Shown: in pieces, positions 49,601 to 56,395 of the stretch
How the letters are laid out: every line of letters begins with the position of its first letter
How positions within the stretch are numbered: position 1 is the stretch's first letter
Source: Symbiodinium natans
Lineage: Eukaryota > Sar > Dinophyceae > Suessiales > Symbiodiniaceae
Reading direction: 5' to 3'
DNA length: 64,000 nt
Assembly (NCBI GenBank): GCA_905221605.1
Contig: CAJNDS010001868.1
Span: 605,001 to 669,000 of the forward strand
Notes under the pieces: model-generated
The model's database searches: none
Told to the model about the DNA's origin: nothing
The model's input: the letters and a program-made list of their open reading frames with translations, nothing else
Made by a program: the position numbers and the translations under genes

Positions 49601-51341
49601 AACAAGCGCAGCTACCCGAAAGGGTAAGTCGTCGGGGCAAAGCGAGGATGTCTACGCCCGCGAGATGTACCAGGACGCATCCAAAACCCATGGTGGAGAG
49701 GAAAGCCAGGAGCAGGACCTCCCGATGACCGGTTACTGGTACAACGGGGAGCTCCACGACCTTGAGCCTCTGCCAAGTGCCGATCTCCGCAAGTATGAAC
49801 AGCGGGTGAACTTTAGGCACGGCGACCTCAAGCTGCTCAGCTTGCTCTTGAGGGGACACCAGAATGACTGGTATGGGCTGGACTTCGACATCGCCATGTG
49901 GACGGATGTCGATAAGCTCCTGGACCGCTTCAATGAAGCAACTCGTCGAAAATGGGGCGTAAGACAGCTGCTGCAGGTGACCGCGCAGGACAAAAAGAGG
50001 AGGTTCGAGATTCTTGGGATCCGACATGAGATCAGCAACAGCCTGAATCTCTCCCTCTTTCCTGTGCGGATCAGAGCAGTCACCGGCCACTCGGAGAAAG
50101 TGATGCGCATCGAGTCAGACGAGTTCCTTGCCCGGAGGTTTCTCACCAATGAGAATTTGGATGTCGCTCCACAGGTCATATACCACCGCACGGATGCGAA
50201 GAGCGTGGAGTTGATTTTGAAATCCGGGATCAAGGTCGCTGGCGGCAGAAAGGGCGGGCGTGCCCATGCGTACTTCTCACCTACTACCCTCAAGGACGAG
50301 AAGTACACTTCTGGACTCAGGTCAACGCAGCCGTTCCAGATTGCGGTGAACCTGCATGAAGCTCTCCGAGATGGCCTCGTCTTCTTCGAGAACAGTACCC
50401 GCGGGATCTTGACCCGTGCAGTCGTTGGCCCTCAGTATATCCTGTCATGTGTGGACACCAACACGAACAAGGTGATCTACGCAAGAGCAGGAGAGGCCCA
50501 GCCTGCAGCCACCCGAGAGGGTGAGCCGGATACTGTTGAACAAGCCTCCTCGAGCTCAACAATCAAAGCCTTGGCATCAAGGGCTGTCCCAGAAGACCAA
50601 CCCAAGCGAGTCAAGGGCACTGTTGGCGCTTTCATCGAGGCAAAGAAGGCGAGGATCGATGCTGCTGCGTTGGAATCCATTGAAGAGCAAGACGAGGCAT
50701 CGGTGGATGACCAACCGCAGCCTGCACAGGAGGTATCCGACACGGAAGAGGCAGAGAGCGACAGCGAAGCCCCATACGGGAGCTATCCATGCTCGGCCTG
50801 CCAACGCATCGTCCTGCTTGGGCAGCGCTTTTGCATGACATGCGGTGAGAACCAGTTTCCGGAGTCCAACAAGGCAAGCCGCCAGTACACCTCGTTCCAA
50901 CAAAACCGCCGCACCACACTCCTCAAGCTGACGTACAATGCTCGGAATGAGGATCTCCTGGGACACCTCCGTGGCATCGCAGAAAAGTTTAGCAAACAGC
51001 GGGGCTCAGTCTCCCTGGATGCGCTGATCATACGCGATGCCAAAGACAAGTTCCAACGTGCGAGAAAGCTCAAGTTCGACTCCATTGCTGACCGGTTGGA
51101 ACGTGATGCCACCTTCTTCCTGCAGATGATGAGGAACGGAATCACGGTTCAGGATGCGTGCCGAATGGACCTCCTGGTGAAGGCCGTGCTCCCGGACCCA
51201 GGCCGCACGCACGGAAGAACAGCGGCTTCTGCAGGCGGGGTCGAACTACCTCAGCGGAGCTTCCCGAAAGGGAATGCCGGGCAAGTTGGTTTACTATGGC
51301 GATGCGCCAATGGATGGCCTAAAATCGGCTGGACTGATTGA
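43632..51341 (+). CDS. Pol polyprotein: integrase core, RT, RNase H, 2OG-dioxygenase-like, SGNH-like, Tpt1-like, zinc ribbon
   Basis: A continuous frame of about 2570 codons after the insertion. Integrase catalytic residues: D in TIDHI (about 43670), D in YSDNALEF (about 43855) and E in AVIEREIR (about 43950). Integrase C-terminal part: GTGIEGIFLGY. RT: about 45110-45770, with QQADARQAYTQALF and YVDD at 45608-45619. RNase H: LFSDADFAGEY (46610), STESEVVSANQ (46745) and LEDNQA..HTDRTQKVSFGWL (47020-47115). The non-retroviral modules follow in the same frame and are annotated separately. In-frame hairpin repeats at 46103, 48481, 49610, 50507 and 51258 encode AARKGKS-type linkers. The TGA at 51339 is probably premature, since coding sense continues in the +1 frame. 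Confidence 0.88.
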   Translation, partial: TVHSKGFGDHITIDHIITKDAKDYGFEGQTVAHVVKDVFTKFRYVYPADNKSGEQCYEDLLHFFEVDDNVKVVYSDNALEFDYAVKQLQARHNKSREYVDQNKAVIEREIRTILEGTRANLVQSGLPDQFWPLASQHHAISLNVSKRLDNGLVPWNQRFGSDFQGVLVPFGAKILYWADPKQKQPKRSKFAGTGIEGIFLGYHIQPGFVFKEEYLVAPLQGLNEAIENDAFRTFRTKRLELLEGKFQFPLSPDLKALGNQKPPELDDQHHNAVEERNPHQEEDDFEGGVGPLDEGDRPLGGSARDDIVYPARYDPLDDVPFSVRERLAPATPSFKTKDGIGIPYGYRWDGERLIKQKGLSSLPGIQAKVWSKLTIEEKHKALAEHQASKQAKVDEDYNQAIKHVPAMPVLYGKPEDHRKKMCSLYESKLLEIAQDMYAVVAKILSAKEIESSPEAQAALDKEWKKLVDKGCWVEKRVREYDSVAAEARKTNEKVHFGKIFEIGTLKGSELKENDPNRRYKGRSVFQGNKVLDENSDHALFAEMSSSPASMEAGKILDIFGSQPGFSIQQADARQAYTQALFTGVETWVRLPRNRWPKDWRSMKDPVVPLKLALYGHPDSGGIWERHCETELKKVGFEPVLTDIWKSVFYNADLELLMVIYVDDFKLAGPTKNIQKGWESIATVIDMDPAEVIGRYFGCQHIEETNVKLSKEHHPFHYVFEPENETAAPAKIAEDRWDVIPEVMLAVRHHSYPRKRLYMPTEEDVQMFPTIGPQRYTFQAANGVTEEQQDNMNIARDKCFKQWWTGTTYFDFAARGPEEFGLAVAAARKGKSVRNKAEAKKEVKQNKFVSLSRDQEDKPGSMTKPVTRITYDMKDFLHSCVDRYCELAKVDRSSLKSVSTPFHELRTATPIVNETEKTGRLQPIASKVLMKILFAARMARWDLLRATQSLASRVTKWSPDCDLALHRLVSYINSSIDLTMSGFIGDSIHDCRLWLFSDADFAGEYDSKSTTGCALFLVGPNTYYPINAFSKKQTSRTMSSTESEVVSANQGVRAQGLPSLSLWYFLWRGKADREVGPRAEMKTTNNSAVARIDPELDEIRYGTTRPDGMSIADINGLHVQLPKCFQIRHLEDNQATITLLLSGRAGVLRHTDRTQKVSFGWLRQQYEEGHFRLLNVDTSEQVADVFTKPFTERTKWIHALKLIAHTYKSVDPQAGRNSVSKSVPAAPKSVCITTDQLEHVAKLLRRADRYDFEDFEQVAEMMYDNLRMSSSRLRSVVRSGTELAPKYFVFGLWTHGGCFGLTKRTGQMSQLCRYINGFIRKHAPKHFTWTSFVINFMGRAGVHSDKFNLRGSQNWSFGFGPYQGGELWVEDPDQRMDAFTDKDGKTWLGRNLQTCRKPVLLNPHLRHAVQPFTGNRHSLIAYSSGGWTKLGDDDKQLLQDTDFRTPRAQLKHACVCSCASPHDEGGKNCPKTTPETVASVLRASIGNAQTYTTCTSASVEPAVPTLSVLAGSLQVVSSIEALGTMSRLVAHGAGYSCDTGMEGRPLALQGHLNMLVNAGLSVEYLQLQAGKEYDALLKSYEVFPPQTIASLSLNDPEIPTPNLLKLARISNEGLSKLQPTERLRRSRFLLVVTDSVTSLGRQNTKGQWKFSIPEEEIFMAALTLRYTSDKLHMCWGKTLSWLTWQVQEEIQAIRAKYGSECEIDVIVWWSGNEVAGRRGCIPTRLAPGAAYSTSQTSAEDVARKVRRCADALATLAGEPHIGFVRIVGNVDHETYNLHPAYNEFISKMFHEFTSRGLQVQNATSQAMKLSYYDDFHLWDTPENRKQIQDYIYTTALLGDLEREASRYADVLDRLGDLFPYIEVEGGYRMDSAAGREALRLYKEVVESGRKDLKVHKIKAPVPVKISKEDTWWEVPDATTAHEPVAAPAQQDKTIARSEVEYPVVSDVSEIDEVKGEVVQTESEKAEYLPLNEVVLADDGDYRPPLASDGRATSAATRKGKSSGQSEDVYAREMYQDASKTHGGEESQEQDLPMTGYWYNGELHDLEPLPSADLRKYEQRVNFRHGDLKLLSLLLRGHQNDWYGLDFDIAMWTDVDKLLDRFNEATRRKWGVRQLLQVTAQDKKRRFEILGIRHEISNSLNLSLFPVRIRAVTGHSEKVMRIESDEFLARRFLTNENLDVAPQVIYHRTDAKSVELILKSGIKVAGGRKGGRAHAYFSPTTLKDEKYTSGLRSTQPFQIAVNLHEALRDGLVFFENSTRGILTRAVVGPQYILSCVDTNTNKVIYARAGEAQPAATREGEPDTVEQASSSSTIKALASRAVPEDQPKRVKGTVGAFIEAKKARIDAAALESIEEQDEASVDDQPQPAQEVSDTEEAESDSEAPYGSYPCSACQRIVLLGQRFCMTCGENQFPESNKASRQYTSFQQNRRTTLLKLTYNARNEDLLGHLRGIAEKFSKQRGSVSLDALIIRDAKDKFQRARKLKFDSIADRLERDATFFLQMMRNGITVQDACRMDLLVKAVLPDPGRTHGRTAASAGGVELPQRSFPKGNAGQVGLLWRCANGWPKIGWTD
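43640..44290 (+). other. Integrase (DDE) core and C-terminal domain
   Basis: FGDHITIDHI, VVYSDNALEFDYAV and NKAVIEREIRTILEG give the D-D-E triad in order. FGAKILYWADPKQK and GIFLGYH are the copia integrase C-terminal signature region. Confidence 0.88.
45110..45770 (+). other. Reverse transcriptase domain (copia RVT_2 type)
   Basis: RYKGRSVFQGN, FSIQQADARQAYTQA, WVRLPRNRWP, LYGHPDSGGIWERH and VIYVDDFKLAG follow copia RT blocks in order. The YVDD active site is intact. Confidence 0.92.
46103..46124 (+). repeat. Covarying GNRA hairpin, copy E
   Basis: GAAA loop, bulged A. In frame as AARKGKS between RT and RNase H. Confidence 0.88.
46560..47225 (+). other. Copia RNase H domain
   Basis: DADFAG, TGCALFLVG, SSTESEV, LEDNQATI and KVSFGWLRQQ, then VADVFTKPF, are the expected RNase H blocks, with acidic residues retained. 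Confidence 0.88.
47320..47960 (+). other. 2-oxoglutarate/Fe(II) dioxygenase-like domain (TET/JBP-related by pattern)
   Basis: Seen: GVHSDKFN at about 47652-47675 gives HxD (H 47655, D 47661). Then NWSFGFGPYQGGELWVED, a distal His pair in LNPHLRHAV (47838 and 47847), and GNRHSLIAYSS with a conserved-type Arg at 47874. HxD...H...R is the iron and 2OG-binding layout of this superfamily, and the GGELWV strand between them fits the double-stranded beta-helix. Known relatives hydroxylate thymine or methylcytosine (JBP, TET) or protein prolines. The substrate here is unknown. Inference: the element encodes its own base- or protein-hydroxylating enzyme. Confidence 0.6.
48230..49190 (+). other. SGNH-hydrolase-like domain
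   Basis: Seen in order: LLVVTDSVTSLG (block I-like, with TDS where GDS is typical), IDVIVWWSGNEVAGRRG (block III-like, GNE for GND), EPHIGFVRIVGNVDHETYN, and YYDDFHLWDTPENRKQ at about 49060-49100 (block V-like D-x-H-x). The spacing matches a whole SGNH fold. The active-site Ser and His are plausible, but the Asn and Gly blocks are altered, so catalysis is uncertain. A similar LSGNDLY block occurs at about 7700. Confidence 0.5.
48481..48502 (+). repeat. Covarying GNRA hairpin, copy F
   Basis: Two stem pairs changed to A-T relative to the other copies with pairing kept. Bulged C. Lies inside the SGNH-like module in another reading phase. Confidence 0.75.
49610..49631 (+). repeat. Covarying GNRA hairpin, copy G
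   Basis: GAAA loop, bulged A. In frame as ATRKGKS, about 150 bases before the Tpt1-like module. Confidence 0.88.
49780..50490 (+). other. RNA 2'-phosphotransferase (Tpt1/KptA)-like domain
   Basis: Seen: DLRKYEQRVNFRHGDLKLLS (start of the winged-helix part; RHG), KKRRFEILGIRHEI, then VRIRAVTGHSEKV (the RAxxGHS substrate-binding motif), VIYHRTDAKSVELILKSGIK (HxT-like with the R/H positions of Tpt1), GGRAHAYFSP, and a final FFENSTRGILTRAVVGPQYI. Family: Tpt1 removes the internal 2'-phosphate left by tRNA ligase, using NAD+. The order of blocks matches the whole family. Hairpin repeats lie shortly before (49610) and after (50507) the domain. No retroelement role is known to me. Confidence 0.72.
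50507..50528 (+). repeat. Covarying GNRA hairpin, copy H
   Basis: GAGA loop (GNRA variant), bulged A. In frame as ATREGEP immediately after the Tpt1-like module. Confidence 0.85.
50785..50850 (+). other. Zinc ribbon
   Basis: CSACQRIVLLGQRFCMTCGE gives C-x2-C-x11-C-x2-C. It is followed by a helical region of about 100 residues. Confidence 0.75.
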
Positions 51342-51813
51342 CCAGTTCTCCGAGAACCCAATCGGGATGGCCTACGGCGGCGCCTTCATCGGCTTCAGCT
51401 TCTATGCCGATATCGCCACCCGCTTGTCCGGTGCCCGCACAATCTACAGCTTCAACGGCATTGTGGAAATCAAGCATGAAACGCCGGAAGGCATGATTGC
51501 CGAGCTGCAAATGCTGGCAGCCGAATGCATCCACTCTGCCGAGGAGCAGGAAAGAATCACCGCCTACCACGCCGCCAAGAATCGGGAGACGGCACAGCAG
51601 CGAACGGAGGCTGCCACTACTACCCGTCCATCGACGCAGAGCGCCTCATCAAGGGACACAGCTGTTCGTGAAGCACCCTGGCATCAAGGGCAAGAACAGT
51701 GGTGGTCAGACCGTGAATGGCGCGAGTGGCGTGAGTGGCGTGAGCCAGCTAGTCAGGGTTGGGGCTCATCCCGCTGGAGCAGTCAGCGCGGATCGCAGTG
51801 TTGGAGCCGCTGA
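51181..51813 (+). CDS. C-terminal continuation of the polyprotein in the +1 frame
   Basis: From 51181 the frame one base ahead of pol is open to the TGA at 51811-51813. It reads TEEQRLLQAGSNYLSGASRK across hairpin copy I, then LVYYGDAPMDGLKSAGLIDQ. The sense-like character here, against the poor sequence of the main frame after about 51190, suggests a single-base indel near 51190 and a polyprotein that originally ended at 51813. The tail is Arg/Trp/Ser-rich. The region 51340-51540 is not assigned to a family. Confidence 0.6.
   Translation, partial: RPCSRTQAARTEEQRLLQAGSNYLSGASRKGMPGKLVYYGDAPMDGLKSAGLIDQFSENPIGMAYGGAFIGFSFYADIATRLSGARTIYSFNGIVEIKHETPEGMIAELQMLAAECIHSAEEQERITAYHAAKNRETAQQRTEAATTTRPSTQSASSRDTAVREAPWHQGQEQWWSDREWREWREWREPASQGWGSSRWSSQRGSQCWSR
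51258..51279 (+). repeat. Covarying GNRA hairpin, copy I
   Basis: GAAA loop, bulged T. Encodes ASRKGMP in the +1 frame, inside the second frame-change zone. Confidence 0.88.
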
Positions 51814-51893
51814 ATGCCCACTTTGTATGCACAATAGCTCAAGTTTTGCTTTCCCTTCACCTTTGTTTCGGTCATAGCGGGCGGGACAACATG

Positions 51894-51915
51894 GGCCACC
51901 CGAAAGGGTGTGTCG
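51894..51915 (+). repeat. Covarying GNRA hairpin, copy J (noncoding)
   Basis: GAAA loop, bulged T. Lies after the last stop codon, in the 3' untranslated part upstream of the polypurine tract. Confidence 0.85.
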
Positions 51916-51948
51916 TAATCCTCTGTCCACCTTAGCTTGTGCCAAGCA

Positions 51949-51960
51949 CGGTGAGGGGGG
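51949..51960 (+). promoter_or_regulatory. Candidate polypurine tract
   Basis: CGGTGAGGGGGG directly precedes a TG dinucleotide, the expected layout for plus-strand priming next to a 3' LTR. Confidence 0.6.
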
Positions 51961-52095
51961 TGTAGTTTTTCATGGAGGAATTACACTCCTTTTGCGAGCT
52001 GTGCATACCATCGCTTTACCCTCGACTGTGGCTCAAGTTGCCGATAAAAAGAGGCGTACTTAACGGTTTATATGTTCCCTCATGTGCTGACCTGA
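51961..52095 (+). repeat. Candidate 3' LTR (start only; end not determined)
   Basis: Begins TGTAG immediately after the polypurine tract. The right edge cannot be set because the 5' LTR is missing in the gap. The end coordinate is arbitrary. Confidence 0.35.
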
Positions 52096-55000
52096 AAACT
52101 TCAAGGCTCAGGTTCAGGGTTCGCGGCCTCAGCCTGTCGTAGCCTTCCCCGGAGGCGTGCCTTGGCTACCTATGGGGTATCATCGACGAGGAGCCCAATC
52201 CGAGCAGGCGGACATCCGACGGGTCTCTGTAGTTTAGGCGTGCTTCTTCAAGCCTTGCAGGAGGTCATACGTTAAATAGAGAAGACATGGAAGCCTAGCT
52301 TTTTGGTTCCGGCAATTTCCATGCAATACAACTAATGCACTAACTGTGCTCAAATCACGGCAAAGCATTCTTCCTGTTATTTCCAAAAAAATTGGAACCA
52401 CCTCGTAGCATATTTGTATTGCAAAGGTGCATTGGATGAACGCGAGAATTATGGAGAGCTTAAGTTGTTTAGCTTGGGACCACGGGGTTTTAGGACAGGT
52501 TAGTGAGGCTGGAGTTTTTGGTCACCCTGATGTTGTTGTTGCCCGAAGTGGTCGCATCTTCTTCTCCTGAAGAGTCGGAGGTAGAACGCTGTTGCGTCGG
52601 AGCTGCCTCGGGGCAGGCTCTGGAACGGCTCGGACGCAACCCGAACGCAGCCTGATGACTCGACTTTCTTCAAGCTGCTGGACCGTGAGCCCTAAGACCC
52701 CAAGCCTGCAGCAGTACAATCAGCCCTTCAAGCCTTATGCTTCCCTCCGTTGCGAGCGAAGTTCTGACGTGTAGCCCCAGGATGGTTTGCGTTCATGGAG
52801 GAGGGTTTCGGTTTGGAAGGACGCTAAGCGTTCCAAGTAGCTTGTGTCCGGCTTGACAACAGCCATCAACAGAATAATTTGCTCCATGCTTCTTCATTTT
52901 TTACCCATGGTTGACTCCATGAAGCTCTCTGGAAGATCCTCGAAGGAGGGCATTGCGAAGCAGTGGCCTCGACCTCCGGCGCCTGACCTGCTCTGCTTTG
53001 CGCAGCGCACGGGGGCGCGATGGGAGGCGGCCATCGGGCCTGCGTGGGTGAAGCTTTCATGTTCCCACTCTTGAGTGTCAGTTGCCTTGGTAAGGGTCTG
53101 GGCTGGGAGGACGTTGCCTGGAATGAGCCACCTTTCTCTGGCCTGCGTGGTGTCGGAAAGCTGACGCCCTTCCACCGTGTTGCGACAAGGCATGCAATTT
53201 TCATCCCCACGAGACCTCTGTGTGAACTTCGCCCCTCATTTCGAGCTCCGTGATCTGAGTCAGGGTTGTCGGCTTCGCTTTGTCAATCGTGGGACCCACA
53301 CATAACCCCTGAACAACAAAAGCACGGTGGCAACCCATCGCTTACGCACCTCCAGTCGATCATCTTTTTCGCTTAAAGCACGACATACCACATATACGAA
53401 GTGCATAAGATCAGTTCTTGAAGTCTTAACCAAATGCAGGTTCTCTGTAGAGCGGTGATGACTACCTGGTGTTGACGAGAGGATGAACAGGCACGTGCTA
53501 TGATGTCTGCATCGGGTCCCTCCGTGTGACGTCTAAGGTGCAAGCGCTGGGCAATGCTGGAGCCTTCAGTGACCCCGGAGCCACCGACCTTATCGCCCGC
53601 GCTCTCGAGGCTTTCGGGATGCCTCTGTCCGATCAAAACATCCCGAAAGCTGTAGCCTCCAAGGTGAGGGGCATGGTCGGATGCTCACGCTTGTGCGTAG
53701 AGCCTTGGTTTATAGGCAGTCTTTACACTCAAGTGACTGAAGCTGGCTCGCAACGCTTGGATCGCCTGGCCTTGAAGGCTGGCGCTGACTGGGAGGTGGC
53801 GAGCTCTCCCAATCCCACTCTTGCCTAAGCCTAAAGTTCTGGACTTGGATCCCAGTGTAGCGCTCCGGCCGCGCAGCACTTCAAGCAGTCGAGTTTCGGA
53901 AAGGCTGGGGTTGGGGATGTGGAATCGTCAATGTGTTGGGGTTTCAAGCTTGCTGTTGCGTGCCAGTCAAGGACTCGGAAGCATCGGGGGGATCCTGGTG
54001 CCCGCACGTACCCCAAATGCTTCATTTTGACCGTGGGAACCCCACGCCCAAGTCTCACAGAGGACAGGTTGAGGTGTAATCACACAGGAGTCCGCACCGC
54101 TGGAGAATTCCCCAGGCTGACCCTAAACTCGTAGCCCTAAGCGCCCGAAGCAAACCCTAAACCATAGACCCAAGATCCTCTTAGGGAGTCTAGGGGTTTA
54201 GGGCCAAGCATCGGTGAGGTGGACGACCCCCAGCTTCCAGGACCGATGCGCTCCTCGACATCCTTGGTGGGGGGGGGGGGCATTAGGAGGAGAGGGTTAT
54301 ATAAGGGTCCTGCTTCGATGATTTTTTTCTCCCTTATTTGCTTGAATGGGATGCGAACGGCTCAAAGCGTCTTGGAGTGATTCAGCTGTTGCTGTCTGGT
54401 CCCGGATTTAGACCGAGTTGTCAAGTCATTCAAGGTGTCGCGTTTATTGTGCCGATTGTTGGAGTGTCGAGCTTTTGGTCTTGTTGATGATCGGATGGTG
54501 TTCGGAGTGAAGTGGCAGACACGAAGAGGCACCTAGCTCGGCTGAGTGGCTCCACGTGTCTGGAGGCCCTTCTGATGTCAGCAGTGGTACCCCCACCCTA
54601 CACTTGTTGCATAAACGTGAAATAAGCCGCATGCGTAGGATTCAGGGTCGGCCAACGGATCTCGCAGAAACCGCAGTGTCTCCAAGAATAAGTGTTTGTG
54701 CTGGATGCGCTTGATGAGGACCCAAAGGCATGTAAATCTGGGAACTGGTCTTGACACTTAATGAGGCTTCCGCGTCAACATTCCAAAGCTCATGTGGAGA
54801 CATCGACATGAGACGGTCGCTCGAAAGCATACAGAGGGCTCGGTCAGTTGTGCGGCATGTCAGGCGAGTGTGTGGATGTGGATCAACACAGGAAGGGCAG
54901 TTCTTGTGTATACGGCAGGCGGGCAGCCAAACTGCACGGATATGTTCCGGGCCGTCTATCGAAACTGCCGCCATGTCCAGTGCTTGGAATCGTCTGTAGG

Positions 55001-55890
55001 GCCAAAGGGCCCTATCAACCATTCACTGCTCCTCTCCCAATCTTTACAACTGCAGGTACAGATGCTGGCCCTGCTCACATTCCGCCGAGCAAGGCTCCGC
55101 GAGGTGGATGGGGACATCAAAGCACAAGAGACTGCGCCGCCTGGTGGAAGGCATGTATGACTCGTGGTTGCGGCATGTAGGTGGTTCAAGAGTGGGGTTC
55201 GGGTCTTAGGGCCTCAGGGTCTCTGGTTTGGGCTGCTTCGGCTACCTGCCTAGGTTTTGCCTGGCTGCACTGGCACGGCTAGTAGCCGCCACACAGCCAG
55301 TCACGTTTTCTGTTCGCCACTCGGACTGGCCTATGATGGCATATGAGAGAGTTCGGTAGTACAGGTGACTCGGTGTGGCTAACAAGCAGTATCGGCTGAA
55401 GGTCTGCACGTGACTCCGAACCTGTCCGAAAAGGTCCAATGAGCATTCAGAGGGTCCCGCTAGCATGCGAAGCTGTAGGGCTCCAACCCAGACCTTTGCA
55501 AATTTCTTGCATCCTCAAAGAAGCAGCAGTCAGCAGACCTGGTTTTTTATCAGCAATCGGACTCAGGTCACCCGTTGGTCGTTCTGGTTGTCAGCTTTCT
55601 TCCTCGGGTCCCGCCGGTGATCGGTTACGACTTCGAAGCACATTGGGCGTTCTCCGATGGAAGCAAGTGCTTCCGCCAACGCCGGAGATGACCAAGAGTG
55701 GCGAAGAGGATGAAAAATGCGTCCAGCGGTAGTTGAGCCGGCCAAAAAGCCAGAAGCTGGCACCAAGACATGTCACGGACACCAAACGCACCCCAAATGC
55801 CTTGGCCGTCAAGCCCTAAGCTATCTGCGTGCGCACGCACTACACGTGGCATGCAGCCGTGACTCTAGTGATATATGGTTCAGCGTCGAG
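52096..55890. other. Unique sequence, no gene recognised
   Basis: Open frames of up to about 130 codons occur on both strands without recognisable motifs. A 100-codon + frame at 53526-53828 (ALGNAGAFSDPGATDLIARA) contains a 12-bp perfect inverted repeat (53610-53621 / 53639-53650). A G run lies at about 54270. Part of the candidate LTR may extend here. Confidence 0.5.
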
Positions 55891-55898
55891 CGTCCTGG

Positions 55899-56395
55899 GC
55901 CCCCCCCCCCCCATGGTATCCCCCCCCCCAAGTCTACTCTACGGTCCCTAAACCCTAAACCCTAAACCCTAAACCCTAAACCCCTAAACCCTAAACCCTA
56001 AACCCTAAACCCTAAAACCTAAACCCTAACCCTAAACCCTAAACCTTAAGTCTTAAACCTTAAACCCTAAACCCTAAAACCCTGAACCCTAAACCCTAAC
56101 CCTAAAACCAACCCCCAACCACACCACAGGGGGGGGGGGATCATCTTAGTACCCCATCCGCGGGGAAAACCCTAAACCCTAAACCCTAAACCCTAAACCC
56201 TAAACCCTAAAACCCTAAACCCTAAACCCTAAACCCTAAACCCTAAAACCCTAAAACCCTAAAACCCTAAACCCTAAACCCTAAACCCTAAACCCTAAAC
56301 CCTAAACCCTAAAACCCTAAAACCCTAAAACCAACCCCCAACCACACCACAGGGGGGGGGGGGTACCATTGGGGGGGGGGGGGGGGGGGGGCCCG
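55899..56395. repeat. Telomere-like block bounded by inverted poly-C/poly-G ends
   Basis: Two CCCTAAA/CCCTAAAA arrays (about 55950-56105 and 56168-56332) each end in the same segment (AACCAACCCCCAACCACACC then ACAGGGGGGGG). The left boundary is poly-C around ATGGTAT, and the right boundary is poly-G around TACCATT, the inverse. Confidence 0.85.

Larger units (their letters stand above)
38608..51960 (+). mobile_element. Ty1/copia-type LTR retroelement with extra enzymatic modules (5' end in gap)
   Basis: Order seen: Gag, aspartic protease, integrase, RT, RNase H, which is the copia order (integrase before RT). Additional modules then follow: 2OG-dioxygenase-like, SGNH-like, Tpt1-like and zinc ribbon. 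A polypurine tract and TG-starting candidate LTR lie at the 3' end. It is over 13 kb long even without the 5' LTR, far larger than the usual 5-6 kb copia element. Two frame changes and one inserted DNA element indicate it is probably not active in this copy. Confidence 0.9.
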
